Source: Montifringilla adamsi (Eukaryota > Chordata > Aves > Passeriformes > Passeridae). Taken from it: 64,000 nucleotides of DNA. Made by a program: the position numbers and the translations under genes. Of this stretch, positions 37,251 to 50,425 are shown one piece after another. Positions within the stretch are counted from its first letter, which is position 1. Each line of letters opens with the position of its first letter. Location of the stretch: positions 17,913,264 to 17,977,263 of the forward strand of contig JAGGNK010000002.1 of assembly GCA_017590115.1 (NCBI GenBank). Direction: 5' to 3'. The notes below the pieces were generated by a model. It had not been told where the DNA came from. It saw only the letters and a list, made by a program, of their open reading frames with translations, and did not search any database.

Positions 37251-39197
37251 GACGTTTCTCACAGCAGTCTCCCTTTCGTGTTGCTGCTGTCATCTTTTCT
37301 GATATGAATTAATATTTAGCCACTTCTCATCTCACTAAATTTCATTACGAGTGTGTGGAACCAGCACTCCCCTCCAGCACGATCCCCCTGGGTGCAAAGC
37401 ATCACCAGCTGCAATTCCTCTGCCTTGCTCCGGGAGCTCACGGCTTGGAAAGATTCTTCTTTCATTTTGCAAAGCCCCACGTTTAATATTATTTTGACCT
37501 TTTTAATATTCTGGGTTCAGAGTGTTTGCCAGGCTACAGTATTTCACCAAGTGAATGAGTGACTACAGTTTAGGATTTGAACTGGGGATTTAGGTAGGAG
37601 AGGACCAAAATAAATTTCCTTAATCTGTAGATGAGATAGTTTAAATAATCACAGTTTCCAGACTGTAATTTTCTGTTCTTCCTCAACAACTCTCGCTGCT
37701 ACAGTTTCTTCCTGCAAATCAGAGTTTTTATTTAATCAATAGCATTGAAATTGTGCATGAAAGTTCTGTAAAGTTGCTTTTATACCTCTCTGTCATAGTC
37801 TGAGTGGTGGGAGGTACTGACACCAACATTGGGGTAAATTCTTCTCATCAGTGACACAAATTTCCTTTCTTCTTAGGTTTTTAGACTGGGGAGAGTTTTG
37901 ATTTCTCTCAGCTCACTGAGCATTATTTGGTCTGTTCATCAGATTTCTTTAAATTTGCATGCATTTGTCTTTTTATTTCTGGAATGCTGTAATGCAAGGT
38001 AAAGTGAATTATAGATTAATATGCAAGTGGACAGTGCAAAATAACTGGAGTATGCAAAACATAAGGAAAACTTTAAACAGCTCTTGGTGGTTGGAGGGGG
38101 TCAGGAAAATATTTACCTCAGAATAAGTACCTAGCACTAAACATGTACAAATTAACCATTGCAATTGGTGCTGACACTCCAGGGAATTCTGGGGTCAGCA
38201 GCTCTTGGGAGTCCCCAGGAGCTGTTGCTGACTGATCCCTGTCTAATTAGGGAACAAATTGGAGGAGGTCCTAGAAAAGGGCAATCCTCATATCAGAGGC
38301 TGAGGGGGATTATCTCATCTGTCTCACTGCTGAATCAATCTTATCCCCTTTCCAACCAACAAAATTCAATTAACTTTTATGAATTATTTAGCCACACTGA
38401 AGTCTTAGATAGTATTAATATTTGTATTTCAGCCTGTTTTGTGCAAGGAATATAAAATATTTCTTCTTTATCATCAATCAAACTCCAGTGTAAAATGTAA
38501 TTTCCTATTTCACTGTTTTAAAAAATATCTTCTTAATCTCACTTGATGTTGACTAAAAATGTTACATAGTAGCTGTTGCTTATGTTTGGATTATTACTTG
38601 CCTCAGGACAATATCAGGAATTCTATGTAATTTAAATTCTAGATTTTTAATTTTTTTTTTTTTTTTTTTGCTCAATGGCAACTTTTTAAACACAAACTTT
38701 TAGAACTTTAATGCTGCCAGGCACATTGCAATCTGCCACCACAAGCCAAGAAGGAAGGGTTTGAATAACGTTGCTACAGTATTTATGTCTTTGACAAAAG
38801 ACTTTAGTTCTTGTCTGAGGAAGTGTGCTCCAGAGAAGCTAAGAATAAAACAGGATTGACTTGTAGACAGGAAAGACTTATTTTGTGTCTCAAAAAATGA
38901 AAGACTGTCAGTCCTTCACTCACTTCCTGCACTGTTCTTAGTATTATAGCAAAGATCTAGTCATAAAACTGAGAAATTAGGAATGTGAAGGCTTGACAAG
39001 CCAATCACAACAATGAGAATGTCTCAGTGGAATAACAGCCAGGCTTGGAGGGGGGAGAGCGACGCAGCTCCAGGGCTTCTGGAGCCACCTGTGTCCACTT
39101 GTGCTGAAGGGGTAAAAAATCCTGAAACTCCTTCCCCCAGCTGCTTATTCCAGGTCCTGGCTGAGAGCTGCAGTCTGCAGGAGCTTCGTGCTGCTGG
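37251..39197. other. Single-copy DNA without recognisable genes
   Basis: No gene is seen. A T19 run lies at 38651-38669. Confidence 0.5.
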
Positions 39198-39590
39198 TGC
39201 CTTTTGGGGCTGCCTAAAAACAGAGGCCAGACAGAATTAAGGGAATAAAAAGCATTTTTATTTATTGAAGGGCCTTCAGGTACATTTGGGGCAGACAAAG
39301 CCCCCAGACCCAAAAATGGATGATGGGTCATGGGTTTGCACACTTTGATAAGTTTGCTCCATTTGCATTTTGGGGGTTAATCTTCCAATTACAGCTTCAG
39401 GTAATGAAGTCATTGACCCCAAGTTTGCTCCCCTCCAATTCACTTTTGTTTCCATCTCTCAGGCCTGAGGCAGTGAGGTGTCCTGGCCTGGAGAGGAATT
39501 GTTGTGTCTGCCCAAAGTGGGGAAGCAGCAGCTCACACTGTGCATGGAGTTTAGAGTTACACACTAAAGAACTGCAGCATACATCACAAA
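39198..39590 (-). mobile_element. Endogenous retrovirus LTR, minus strand
   Basis: Read on the minus strand, the 3' end 'ttaattctgtctggcctctg' followed by a terminus ending in CA (TG at plus 39198) resembles a songbird LTR 3' end I recall. Upstream of it lie AATAAATAAA (complement of about 39257-39266), a degraded TATA-like CTTATCAAAG (complement of about 39345), and a perfect octamer ATGCAAAT (complement of 39361-39368). This order, octamer, TATA region and polyadenylation signal, fits an LTR. The 5' end is uncertain. No internal retroviral gene adjoins it, so a solo LTR is most likely. Confidence 0.65.
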
Positions 39591-42500
39591 TACATGAAAA
39601 CAGAAAAGCTCCAATCCTAAGGCATCACTGCTACCCCAGACTGGCCCTCCTTCCTGAGCTGCTGGTTTAAACTGGTGGGAGGATGGATGTGTGCAAGCCC
39701 AGAGTCAGAGCAGGGAAAGTGTGAGCAGCATCTCCAGCCCTTCAATAATTTATCTCAGGCTTTTTCTTCTCTTGCATTGTGGCATTCCAGGCAGCATTGT
39801 GCATGTAAATGAGGTACCCAGCAGCTGTGTGCTCTGCCTTCACTCCAGCTGGGACAACACTGGATGACATCCCCTCTCCTTGAACTATCATATCCTTTCC
39901 CATCCATCAGGTATTTTAGCAGTCCCCTGTGTTTTCTCTTGAATTTCCTTAGGCTGATCTAATATTACATTTTACTCTGATTTTTTACTGCATCTTTTCC
40001 ATTTACTTTAATTAAATGGCTGAGCCTTGTGGATCAAGATAACTTTTATTAAAGTTAATAAATGGACGGTCCTCTCAGATCTGCTTGTAGTTCCTTGGAG
40101 TTTCTCCTGTCTTCATCAAAGCCAGAGATTCTAGAGATAGAATGAGGCTCTAAGAGAGATGGTAAATCTGAATACTGAGGAATTTATGACATGAATTTCA
40201 AATGCAAGTAGCTAATTTTTCCTTGAGGAAGCACAAGTGCAGCGTTCCCAATCAAGCTGCAGAGATGCCTTTGTGAAACACCTCAGTCAATCACACATCA
40301 AACACGATCAGGTAAGATAAAAATTTACTTACAAAAGCACCAAGGTTTCCACTGAAATTTGGCATGTTGATTGTAGATGTTGAATAATTTACGAGTCTCA
40401 GCAGTGCTGCCAAAGCCAGGAAGAAATGCTAATTCTTGTACAGGAAAGTGCTGCTCTGTAGCTTTGGTTTTCCTCTGCTCTCACACCAGTCTCACCTTTC
40501 CAGTGAGTGGAGCTCAGCACTGATTTTTGCGAGTGTCAAAGCTGCATGTGATGGAATGGCAGCATTTATCACACTGATGGAGTGCTGCTGGAAATGGTTT
40601 GTGTGCTACAATCCTACAAGTTCAGCTCTAAAATGTGGTGTGGAAAGATGCATCTGCTTCATCTTCTTCCCTTCCACTTGTTTCTCTTGCATTATATAAA
40701 CAAGAGGTGGGGAGGAGAAATTGAAAATCCTGTTTTTCATTTGCACGAGGATTTCTCACTGTTAGTGTCAGTAGGAATATCAGCACTGATATTAGCTTTT
40801 AAAAATAGAGCTGTACAGGAATTTTTTTTAGTAATTGCTGTAGACTGTGGTCTTGCAGCTAAAGCAGACTAAAACCAGGTTTGTTCCCTTTCCTCAGCAT
40901 CCTCCCAACACTTTACAATTCCTGTTCAACAATATGAATGTTTTGCAGGTGTAGTTTGCACAGCACTGTTAATACTTTGATTAGTTAAGCAGCAATATTA
41001 ATGCTCATTATTAGTACAGAACTCAATTAAGAATTCTGCTGTTGCTTATAACAGTTCACCAGTTTTCCTGGGATGCATACAAACTGATATGTGTGTGTAT
41101 GTACACATATATTTATGTGTAAAAGATTGATGGATCTATTAACCTGCTGAGATTTTGTTTTTCTTTCTGCATACCCGTAGCAATCTCTTGTTAAAAAAAA
41201 AAAAAAAAAGAAACAAATTAAAGGCAACTAAGAAATGTAAGACTGTACAGAAATCAGTGGCAACAGTAAGGGATAAACTAGAGAAAGGAGCATTTTCCAC
41301 TGCTTGTGGAAGTGTCCATTGAGAAATGTAGCTCAGGAGCACTAAGCCAGACTTACAATAAATCCAGGGAATTCAGGCTGCTTGTTAGCACTTGAAAAAA
41401 TCCATCTGGACTTGGTGCCACAGCCAAATTTCCTTATGCAAATGTTCACATGTATGTTAATGTGGTGCACCTGGCCCAGTTGTGGGCTGTGTAATTACAC
41501 TGACAAAACTGAGGGTAGCTTTAAAGTCAAGTATTTGCTTAATTTCAGCAAGTGCTGAACCAGATTTGTACCTTCTTCAAGTCACAGGGTTTTTTCATTT
41601 TAATGGCGTTTTCCACTTGAATAAAGGGAACTGGACCTCCTGTACACCCTGAAGAAACAGTGAATAAATGTCCTTTAAGTGAATAGAAGAGTTCTGTGAT
41701 AAATATCAATGCTTACAAACCTAAGTTTGCATCTAAATCAAAGTTTTACCCTTTGAATGTGTGGCATTGGATATTTGTCTCTATTGTGTGTGGCATCACA
41801 GTGCTTAGGACTGAGCAGGCTGCAGAGCCCTCTGCCATCTGCTAATATCAGCAAAACTCATATTTATTAGGCTATTTAGCTGTACTTGAGCCTAATGCCA
41901 GTCTGATTGAAGTTTTTAAATCCAGGGAGTGTGAAAATAATTTTAAATTAATTTCCAGATCTTTCAGGCAGAACCCAGTAGCACAGTGCAGGTCTCCACA
42001 ACAGAAAAGAAAAGTATTTAAGTCCAGTTTGGGATCTTACAAATTACTTGATTGTGGATGAAATATTTTCTGGTAACAGTGGTTAGCCAGACCAGGCTCC
42101 TGACTGGATAAATGTGACTGAGCCTAAGCACTTTAAAGTTTGAAAAAATTAAAGAAAAATAAGGTTGGAAAACCTGATTAAGAAAGTTTTAAACCTGATT
42201 AAGAAAGTTTTAAGCCTGCTTCAGTAAAATAGGTCTATTTGAATAAAAAGTTTTAAAATGCTGTACAAATAGCAGAAGATATGGCAAATTTTCACAAGAT
42301 CCTATCTACAGACTGATAAGGTTTATAAGATTGCCCTGCTGCAACAAAGAACAGTCAAAATTTCCATGTTTCTAAGCAGTTTGCTGCAAAACAGCTAAAA
42401 GCAATTATATAATTTAGCTATGTATAAATGCTGTAAATTTGGGCAGCATGGCACTGATCCAGACACAGAGCTCTGTTTCCATCCAAGCTAAACAGGTTAC

Positions 42501-42794
42501 AAAATAAACATTTCCTTGAATTTCCTTGGAAGTGTTCCACTGTCCCTCCACCCCTGTGAATGGGGGATTTTCTGTGCCTAGGACCTGAGGATTCATAGGA
42601 GCACCCTAAGAGTGGTGTCTTTTTCTCAGCTAACCAATGCTAGGAAACCTGAAACCAAAACAGAGCCTCCTCTCAGGGAGCTGAAGAGTTTGAAGGGGAA
42701 TGTATTTTTTAAGTTTAGTTTTCAGAGCAGAATGTTTCATCCTATTGAGGAGCTTTGACCAGCCCACAATGGTTTGTTCTCGTGGGCTCTGCAG
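39591..42794. other. Single-copy DNA without recognisable genes
   Basis: No gene is seen. There is an A17 run at 41193-41209 and a short TG/TA-rich stretch near 41088-41120. A 22-bp unit ('aacctgattaagaaagtttt') is duplicated in tandem at about 42170-42213. Confidence 0.5.
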
Positions 42795-43236
42795 CCAGGA
42801 CAGGCTGGAGTGGGGGGGATGTGGAAACCTTGGGAAGTTCAGCAAGGTTCTGCTCTGAGCCAGGCTGGGACACCTGGGGGTGCTCACCTGGAGAGGAGAA
42901 GGCTCCAGGGAGAGCTCAGAGCCCCTGGCAGGACCTGAAGGGGCTCCAGGAGAGCTGCAGAGGGACTGGGGACAAGGCATGGAGGGACAGGACACAGGGA
43001 ATGGCTTCAAACTGGCAGGTTTAGATTAAATATCAGGAAGGAATTGTTCCCTGGCAGGGTGGGCACCCCTGGCACAGGTGCCCAGAGCAGCTGGGGCTGT
43101 CCCTGGATTCCCTGGCAGTGCCCCAGGCCAGGCTGGGAGCACCTGGGACAGTGGGAGGTGTCCCTGCCAGGGCAGTGCAGGTGCAATGAGAGGACCTTTA
43201 AGGTCCCTTCTAACCCAAACCATTCTGTGGTTCTAA
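42795..43236 (+). mobile_element. CR1 LINE 3' portion, plus strand
   Basis: This is the longest CR1 piece in the window. It starts in the 3' part of the CR1 reverse-transcriptase reading frame region ('ccaggacaggctggag', 'gggaagttcagcaagg') and passes through 'gctcacctggagaggagaag', 'ggaattgttccctggcaggg', 'gcacaggtgcccagagcagc' and 'cctttaaggtcccttctaac', to end in 'ccaaaccattctgtggttct', the CR1 terminus. Compared with the consensus I recall, a segment between the first and second motif groups seems to be missing. All coding capacity is lost. Confidence 0.88.
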
Positions 43237-46200
43237 ATGGTAAAAGAAAAACTGCTGTTAGATTCCAACATGGAACTTTCCCCAAGTGCTTCTGGCATTT
43301 CTCTGGGTTTGTTTTGTGTTTTACCAGTACCTCAACAGTGAGATCAGTACAAACCCTCCAAAATCAACACAGTAACCTGTGGAGGAGGAGGGAAATTATT
43401 TCCATTCAGGTCCTTTCTGCACACAGATGTAAGCATTACAGAGGTGACTGAGAGGTAACTCTATTTACTGTAGCTTTATTTTAATCCTCTGGGAATTCAT
43501 TAGCATCCCTCTCAAATGCCAGTGTTCAAATCCTGCTATAAGAAAACAAACAAGAAAGGGAACAGAAATGATTTAGGAGAAGATATTTCCCCAGGTTATG
43601 CAAATGCAGCTAAGGAGACACTGCTTTGTTCTGGGTTTCCCTAATTCACTGTAGTAAAGATGTATTATGTGGGTTCCCCTATTGAAAAATCATTTCTCAG
43701 GATGACAGGTGAATAATGAATGTAATTCACTAATATTGCACCATCTCCTCATCGGGGATTACAGAGAGCAGGGAGGAAGAAAACTGTTCTGGAGCTGTTT
43801 TAGGAAGGGCTGAGGTGAACTGCATCTTTTTGTCTCCTTGTAAATTCTGTTTCAATGAGACAACGACGATGGCTGTTGCTGTTAATAAAGGAAACAACGG
43901 CCAACAATTCAGTTCCTAAATTGCCCCTGATAAGGTGGTCATGCTTGCCTGAGTTTTCTGTGTTTGCAGTAAACCACCAGCAGTGGTGGCTGCTCAGGGA
44001 TGTCCATGTCCTGAATGCTGGATAGAAAAATCTATAAATTATGCTGGAAATGGTTTTCAACTGAAAAATACCATTTTCACTCATCCCTAATGTCTCTTTG
44101 AAAGTTTTACTTGTGAAGCCGAAATTCCTTATGACATAATTAATTGTTTGTTGAGTATATTGCTCAGGTACACGTGCACATTTCAACTGCACTCAGAGGA
44201 AACAACCCAGGCAATTTGTGTCTCTGGCTGTTAACTGACCACCACTGAAAATTTGGGTTTCTCCAGAGCAATATGAAGGTAATTAATGCTTCATCCTGGG
44301 ACTCCTAGAAGTTTGCCTTCTCTTACTGCTTGTGCTGGTCTGCAATATTCACCGGCAGGTGCAAATGTCTCTGGTGTGAGAGCTGTGTGGGGATGTGCTC
44401 ACCTCAAGTGAGAGATCTCATCCAGCCCTTCATCCTTGGGCTTTATAAAGCTGCAGGGCTTCCAGAACATCCCTGGGTCTGCTCTGAAATCCAAACCCTG
44501 CCTTATTCATTGCCACAGCATAAAACAAGACTCCTGTGAGTTACAGATGGTCACCAAATTGACAATGCATTTGCTGGAGCATGAATTTCCAGCCCAATGA
44601 AGCTCTGCTCCCCCAGTGCTCAGGAGGCTCTGGGATAACTCAAAGTGACATGCAGGGGTGTGCAGGCGGGCACAGGATGCACACAGCATATGTTGGATCT
44701 TGCTTTCACATGGAGCTGAAGGGAATTGAGAGAGAAAACATCATGATCTTAGCAAAAGATCTCCTTGGAAGAAGCAAATCCCCTTCTCAGTGCCCATGGC
44801 TGGCTGGAGGTGCCATTTGGGTCTCTGTTTCTTGTGAGACACACCACAATTCTGGCCACGTGCACACTGGAGGTTCTGCAGCTCTCCCACATCTGCCTGT
44901 GACCGCTGACTGGGACCAGGCCCTCTCTTCATGGCTCTAACTCCTGCAGTTCTGCTCGGAATAATGAAATTCTAGCCTTCTGATACGTTGCTTTAAAGTA
45001 CACAAGTGTGTGCTTACTCAATTTACAAATGTAAATTCACATTTACATCGTGCATATGGAACTTGGAGGTTCTCAGTGGGCTGGAAATGAAAACATATGG
45101 CTCCTAAAGCCAGAGCAGGTAAGGGAATGTTTGACTTCTCAGCATCAGAATAGCCTGCAAGTCCATTCCTATAATCAACATATCAACCAGGATATCAGAA
45201 GTACCCCCCTCATGTATTTATATAAATACATGTACACACACCAGTGGTGCTACTTTAATATTAGGGTGAACATATGTTTCAAAGTTTTACATTCAGATGT
45301 TTATTTTCGTTATTCCTCTGGAAAATGCTTGGGGTCTGCTGAAAATTTGGTGCTTAACCATCTGGTTTTAATTGCCTGGTTTGTTAATAGGTATCACCAG
45401 GTTATTTTCCAGCAGTTTTTTTCTTATACACATTCTTTGGTGTCAGGGCTGAGGTGTAAGGATAGAAAGGGAATGAATCAGGTGCCTGAATGCAGCTGCA
45501 AATAGAATACAAGGAAATTTGAGAAAGTTGCCCAGTTCTGTATCTTTTGATAACCTGTGATTCTTTAGAGTGACAAACTAACTCAAAGATCTTTCTTTTT
45601 TTCTAAAACTGAGAAGAAACATTTCAAATTTGAGTCTAACCTTCCATTGCCTCAAAACTATCTGGGCCAAAATCACTGAATAATTTCTGAAATTGTTCAG
45701 AAAAGCAGCTTTCTGAAAGCTTCTTTTTGTTTTGGACACAGCATTATTAGAATTTCCCTGGGAGATCAGCTGCTCTCACCAAGATGTGAGAGACCCCAGC
45801 CCAGTTCACAGGAGGATACAGACTCACTGTCTGTCAAAATCCTTGTCCAAATCCCTTCTCTCAACCAGCTGCAGAGTGGATTTTTAGGTGTATATTCCAC
45901 TACCCAGTTAAAGAAGTTGTCATTTCAAATGGATTTTTCTGAATTTTTATAGCTGGAGCCAGCTATACATTTGTATAAAATATTTAAATAATCTCCATGC
46001 CAGAGAGGGAATAAGTTGGTAACTCACCTAGGAAAATGGGGCACGGAGCTATCAGTCTCTTCTGCAGACCTTAAAGATCCCTGCAGGGTGAATAACTCTG
46101 CGTAAGATAACAAGAAAAGCACGCATCAATAGCCCACCCAGGGCAGTGTGTGCAGAAATAGTAAACGTGAGTAAATGTGAGCTCAGGTCAGTGCAGGCAC

Positions 46201-47935
46201 AGCCTGCTCCCCTCACTGCCTGCAGCATCACCCTGTGGGCTGAGGGGACAGGAAAGCCCTGCCACCAACAGCACTTTGATCAACCTTTCATGTGAAACTG
46301 GGATTTCTTTTCAAACAGGTGCTCCAAAAGTGTTTTTTTCATTTAGGTTCTGATGGCAAGTTTGAATTGACTTAATTTCTTTTCATTTAAAATCTGCCTT
46401 TGACAGGATTTTTTTCCTTATTTCACTTTATCCGAACATTTGTTGCCCCTCTGGTTTATCTGTGAAATATGAGCATAAAATGAGTTTACCCTTTGGAAAG
46501 AATGGCCTCAAGCTCACCTATTTTTAGGACAGCAAGTGAAGGCTGAAAATTTGGATGAGTATTGTCCTGATTACCAAAGACTCTATGTTTTTTGTGTCTG
46601 GTGGTTTTAATAAAAAAAATTTTAGGGAGGAAGAATGGAGTCTGTTCCTTCTGTTCAGCAATACTGTGGTGGTGAAGCCAATAGAACTCCCTGCCTATTT
46701 TTCATTTCTAATCACCATTTAGAATAGAGGAAAGAAAAGAAAACCAGACAAAATCATGGGAATGTTCTCTCTAGTTGCTTTTCAGTTGTTTCCTACTAAT
46801 AAATAACAAGTGGCAATAACAAGATTCACCTCATGCTGGAACAAGCATGGCACCATTTCAACATTCCACAGTCAAGGAGAAGGGAAGGCTCCAGTCTCCC
46901 TGGAATTGCCAGGCCTTTGGATCATCTGGCAGAATGTGCAGTAGGAGAAGCACAGCTGGCTCTTTTTCTCTCAGGAGAATCCAGTGAAATACCCTGGTGT
47001 CAGACTCAGCTGGCTGAAAAAAGCTGCCTGCCCAGAGTTGTCTCCCAGTTGCCTGCAAAATGCCTTTTTTCATCTGTCTTGCACTAACTGGAATTAGTTC
47101 AGCATTTCGGATTCATTAATAAGTGTTTTAATAATATTCAGGGCAAACATCAGTCCCAGAAAAATACAGAGATGTCAGAAAAATTGCCATTGGAAATATC
47201 AGATTGTTGGAGACCAAAAAATGCTAAATATTTTCTAAAGAACACCAGGAAAAACTAGAGTAGTTGCCATAATTTCTATTTTATTATTGGAACAAAAAAT
47301 ATTTTAAGCTTTCATTGAAATTATACAGAAAACATGGACTAAAAATTAGCATTTCATTTCAAATTTAAAGTAAGAAGGGAAAAAAACTTGGCCTGTCTGA
47401 CTGCTAGATGGCTTCAGTGGGCTCTGGTCTTGCAGATATATGCACAAGTTTTTAACTTTTTCTTGGTTACTGGTACTGCTGAAAGCTAAGAAAAGGTCTA
47501 ATTCAAAAAATCAGAGTAAAACCCACTGGACTAATCTAGGTTCACTTCTTTCAAATTGGATTAACTTGATCTATTGTTTTGACTGGTAGACATGCAGTTT
47601 TCATAGGTGCTGAGAGTTAGCTCCAACAAACGTGGTTTGTGATTGTTGGGCTGTTAATCCAGTTAGCTCAGTGATGTGGAGATGGCACTGGCCATACTTC
47701 ACAATGGAATAATGTACATTACATACTTGGCTGGCCGTAAAGCCTCCAGGCCCCAAACTGTCACTCTTGTGATGTCTTTATCTGCCTTTCAATAATTCAT
47801 AAATATTCAGTGCCTATGGATAGGCTTGGAGAACAACTATTGTCTTATTCACAGTTACCAAATCTAATTAATACATCCAAAACCTGTAACTGTTTACATA
47901 CTTTAACCTAGTTTTTCCACCAAAAAGTGGTTTGA
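43237..47935. other. Single-copy DNA without recognisable genes
   Basis: No gene is seen. Frames of 130-151 codons (43800-44192 on -, 45050-45505 on +) show no coding-like codon bias or motif. The stretch at 47640-47930 is free of simple repeats and could be conserved noncoding DNA. Confidence 0.5.
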
Positions 47936-48396
47936 CTGGGTTGGGTGGTTGGTTGGTTAGTTGGTTGATTCGTTGGTTGATTGGTTGGTTGATTGATTAG
48001 TTGGTTGAATGGTTCATTGGTTGGTTGGTTCCTTGGTTCCTTGGTTGAACTGTTGGTTGGTTGATTCGTTGGTTGGTTGGTTCCTTGGTTCCTTGGTTAG
48101 TTAGTTGGTTGAACTGTTCGGTTGGTTGGTTGGTTAGTTGGTTCCTTGGTTGGTCGGTTAGTTGGTTGCTTGGTTGAACTGTTGGTTGGTTGATTCGTTG
48201 GTTGGTTGGTTGGTTGGTTGGTTGAACAGTTGGTTGGTTGAACTGTTGGTTGGTTGGTTGCTTGGCTGGTTGGTTGGTTGGATGAATGGTTCCTTGGTTA
48301 GTTGGTTGCTTGGTTGCTTGCTTGATTAGTTGGTTGAATGGTTGGTTGGTTGGTTCCTTTGTTGGCTGGTTGGTTCCATGGTTGGTTGATTGGTTT
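47936..48396. repeat. Imperfect (GGTT)n array, about 460 bp
   Basis: Nearly every 4-bp step is GGTT or a variant (GATT, AGTT, CCTT, GCTT, GAAC). Longer subunits recur, such as 'gaactgttggttggttgatt'. The minus strand stays open through the array and reads as an Asn-Gln-Pro-Thr repeat of about 130 codons within a 217-codon frame, an artefact of the 4-bp repeat lacking stops. Confidence 0.96.
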
Positions 48397-50256
48397 TGGG
48401 GTTTCTGTGGTAACTGTGTGTATCTCTGCAACCACCCCTCACATTTTATTCCACAGCGGAATACCTCAAAAGCATTGACAGCCTTAAGTCTATCAGATTC
48501 CCAGAGGTTTAGTGAGCAGCAGCTGGGCAGAGGACAGAGGTCCTGTTTTCCCTGCAGGTGACAGAAATCTGTGCTTTCAAGCAGAGGATCTCCACAGGAC
48601 AGGGCTGCTGAGAGCTGCACCCGTGCAGAAGGGGTTAATTTAGAACCCACCAGAGATCAAACAATCCCAGCAGAGACAAGCCTGGCTCCCCGTGGGCCCC
48701 AGCGTGTAGAACAAGCTGTCACTTAGCTCTGTTTGGCTTCTCTAATGCAATTTCCATCTCCAGCAATCAAAGCATGCATTAGAGTCATTATCAGTTCTGT
48801 TGCTTTCCTTGTACCTGATTTTCAAATCGTCAGAACGTCTTTTGTTCTATAATAAATTAATTGTCTTTGAATCTTCTATCATTGGCAGATGGATTTCTTT
48901 GTTTAAATATAAATATGAAGATGCTGATTTATTTGGATTCCCGAACACTGATTGTATGATAATTGCATCTTCTTTTGAATAATTGAATTATTTTCATATT
49001 ATGTTAATCTCATTTCCCTTAAAGCCTGCCTGAAAATCAGACTGACTTATTTACATGTATAGGTGAATACTCATCCAGAAGGATCTATTTTTAGACTGCA
49101 AAAACTGTTTTCAAAGTTGTCCTTCCATGATTGGTGGTGCTGGTAAAAGCACTGCAAATGCAGCTGCAGGAAGTAACATTTTCCCAAAACAACAGCTCAT
49201 GCTGGTTATGCTGCTGTAATTCTATCCTGCTGATATTTTATAAATAAATAAATAAAAGACAGGAAAGGACTAAAAATGCAGATCAGGCTCACATTATACT
49301 ACATATTGTGTAAAATATGTGCTTGAAGTTTCTGCTTATCTAAGAGGGTTTTTAATAATCAATAGCCTTTGCTGGTGCTATCAATTTGTTGCATCCAAGT
49401 TATGGAATGTGTTGCAGGGATCCTCCATCAATTTCAAAGGCATAATCCTGCAATGGAAAAAAAAAAAAGGAAACACAATTCATGCTTGAAGCTGAAATTT
49501 TATTATTATCTCAGTTGAAGTCTGAGCACTCCAAAAATATAATTAATTAATTGTGTTATGATGATTGTGCAAATTGCATACAGTTAAAATAAGTACAAAC
49601 AGTGCAGTACCTCCCACTTTACCTCTAGGTCCTGAGCTCAACAGCTTCACTTGTGGCATGAGCACAGGGTACAGAAAATCAATAGTGTCCTGGGACAATT
49701 AGGATATTGATACTTTCCTCTTTGGTATGAAAAATTCTGCATTGGTTCCTTTTCCATATATTAAAATGCTCTAAAACTTGATATTTCTTCTTTGGTGTGG
49801 AATTCCACTTTACATTGCTACACAAAGTTTGGGTTACATGCATTGGACTCTTGCTGTTTTTTCCTCTCTCTTATTCCTAAAACTGGCTACGAGGCTACTC
49901 TGGCAAAATTTAATCCAGAATTTAAAACCTCCACATGTTTTTCATTTTTCGTCTGGAAAAAGATCATCTGAGTACAAACTCCTTTTGTATCAGTTATGTA
50001 ATATTGATATGTTTTGACCAGAAAAATGAAAGACCTTTCTTCAGCTGGAATATCAGTACACAAGGATATTTTATATTGCTGAATACCAGCAATGCTGATC
50101 ACAATTGCTGCTTCATGCTATTCTTCCTCAGGAAAAAAAATTATGAGAAGTGGAAATATGTTGATGATTAATGCTTATATTTGATCCTATGAAGTGAAAT
50201 CCATAGCATTTAACATAATTTCGAGGTCAGAATTTCTTCTATAGAAAATCTATAAT
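48397..50256. other. Single-copy DNA; 48.7-49.1 kb motif-rich
   Basis: No gene is seen. From about 48710 to 49080 the sequence has many ATTA/TAAT cores and no simple repeats. An A-run lies near 49458-49469. Confidence 0.45.
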
Positions 50257-50425
50257 GAAAGATTAATAGAATAGAAATCTATAATAGAATATTATGGATT
50301 TCTATTCTATAGGAGTCCATATTACACTTCTTGTATTATAGATTTCCATTCTATTAATAGAATTAATTAATTAATGGGATAGAAATCTGTAATAGAAGAA
50401 GTCTAATATGGACTCCTATAGGAAG
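50257..50425. repeat. Nested imperfect palindrome with 50-bp arms
   Basis: Arms 50307-50356 and 50372-50421 are reverse complements at 44 of 50 positions, separated by a 15-bp AT-rich spacer (50357-50371). A second, perfect inverted repeat of 14 bp (atagaatagaaatc) pairs 50266-50279 with 50297-50310 and shares its right arm with the start of the large one. A transcript would fold into a long hairpin. The origin is unclear: an AT-rich MITE-like relic, an inverted duplication or a structured RNA precursor. Confidence 0.9.

Noticed and set aside
43800..44192. 130-codon minus-strand frame
   Set aside because: Codon use is random-looking and no motif or splice signal supports it.
47997..48650. 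217-codon minus-strand frame rich in Asn, Gln, Pro and Thr
   Set aside because: Translation of the GGTT array, which contains no stops; not a protein gene.
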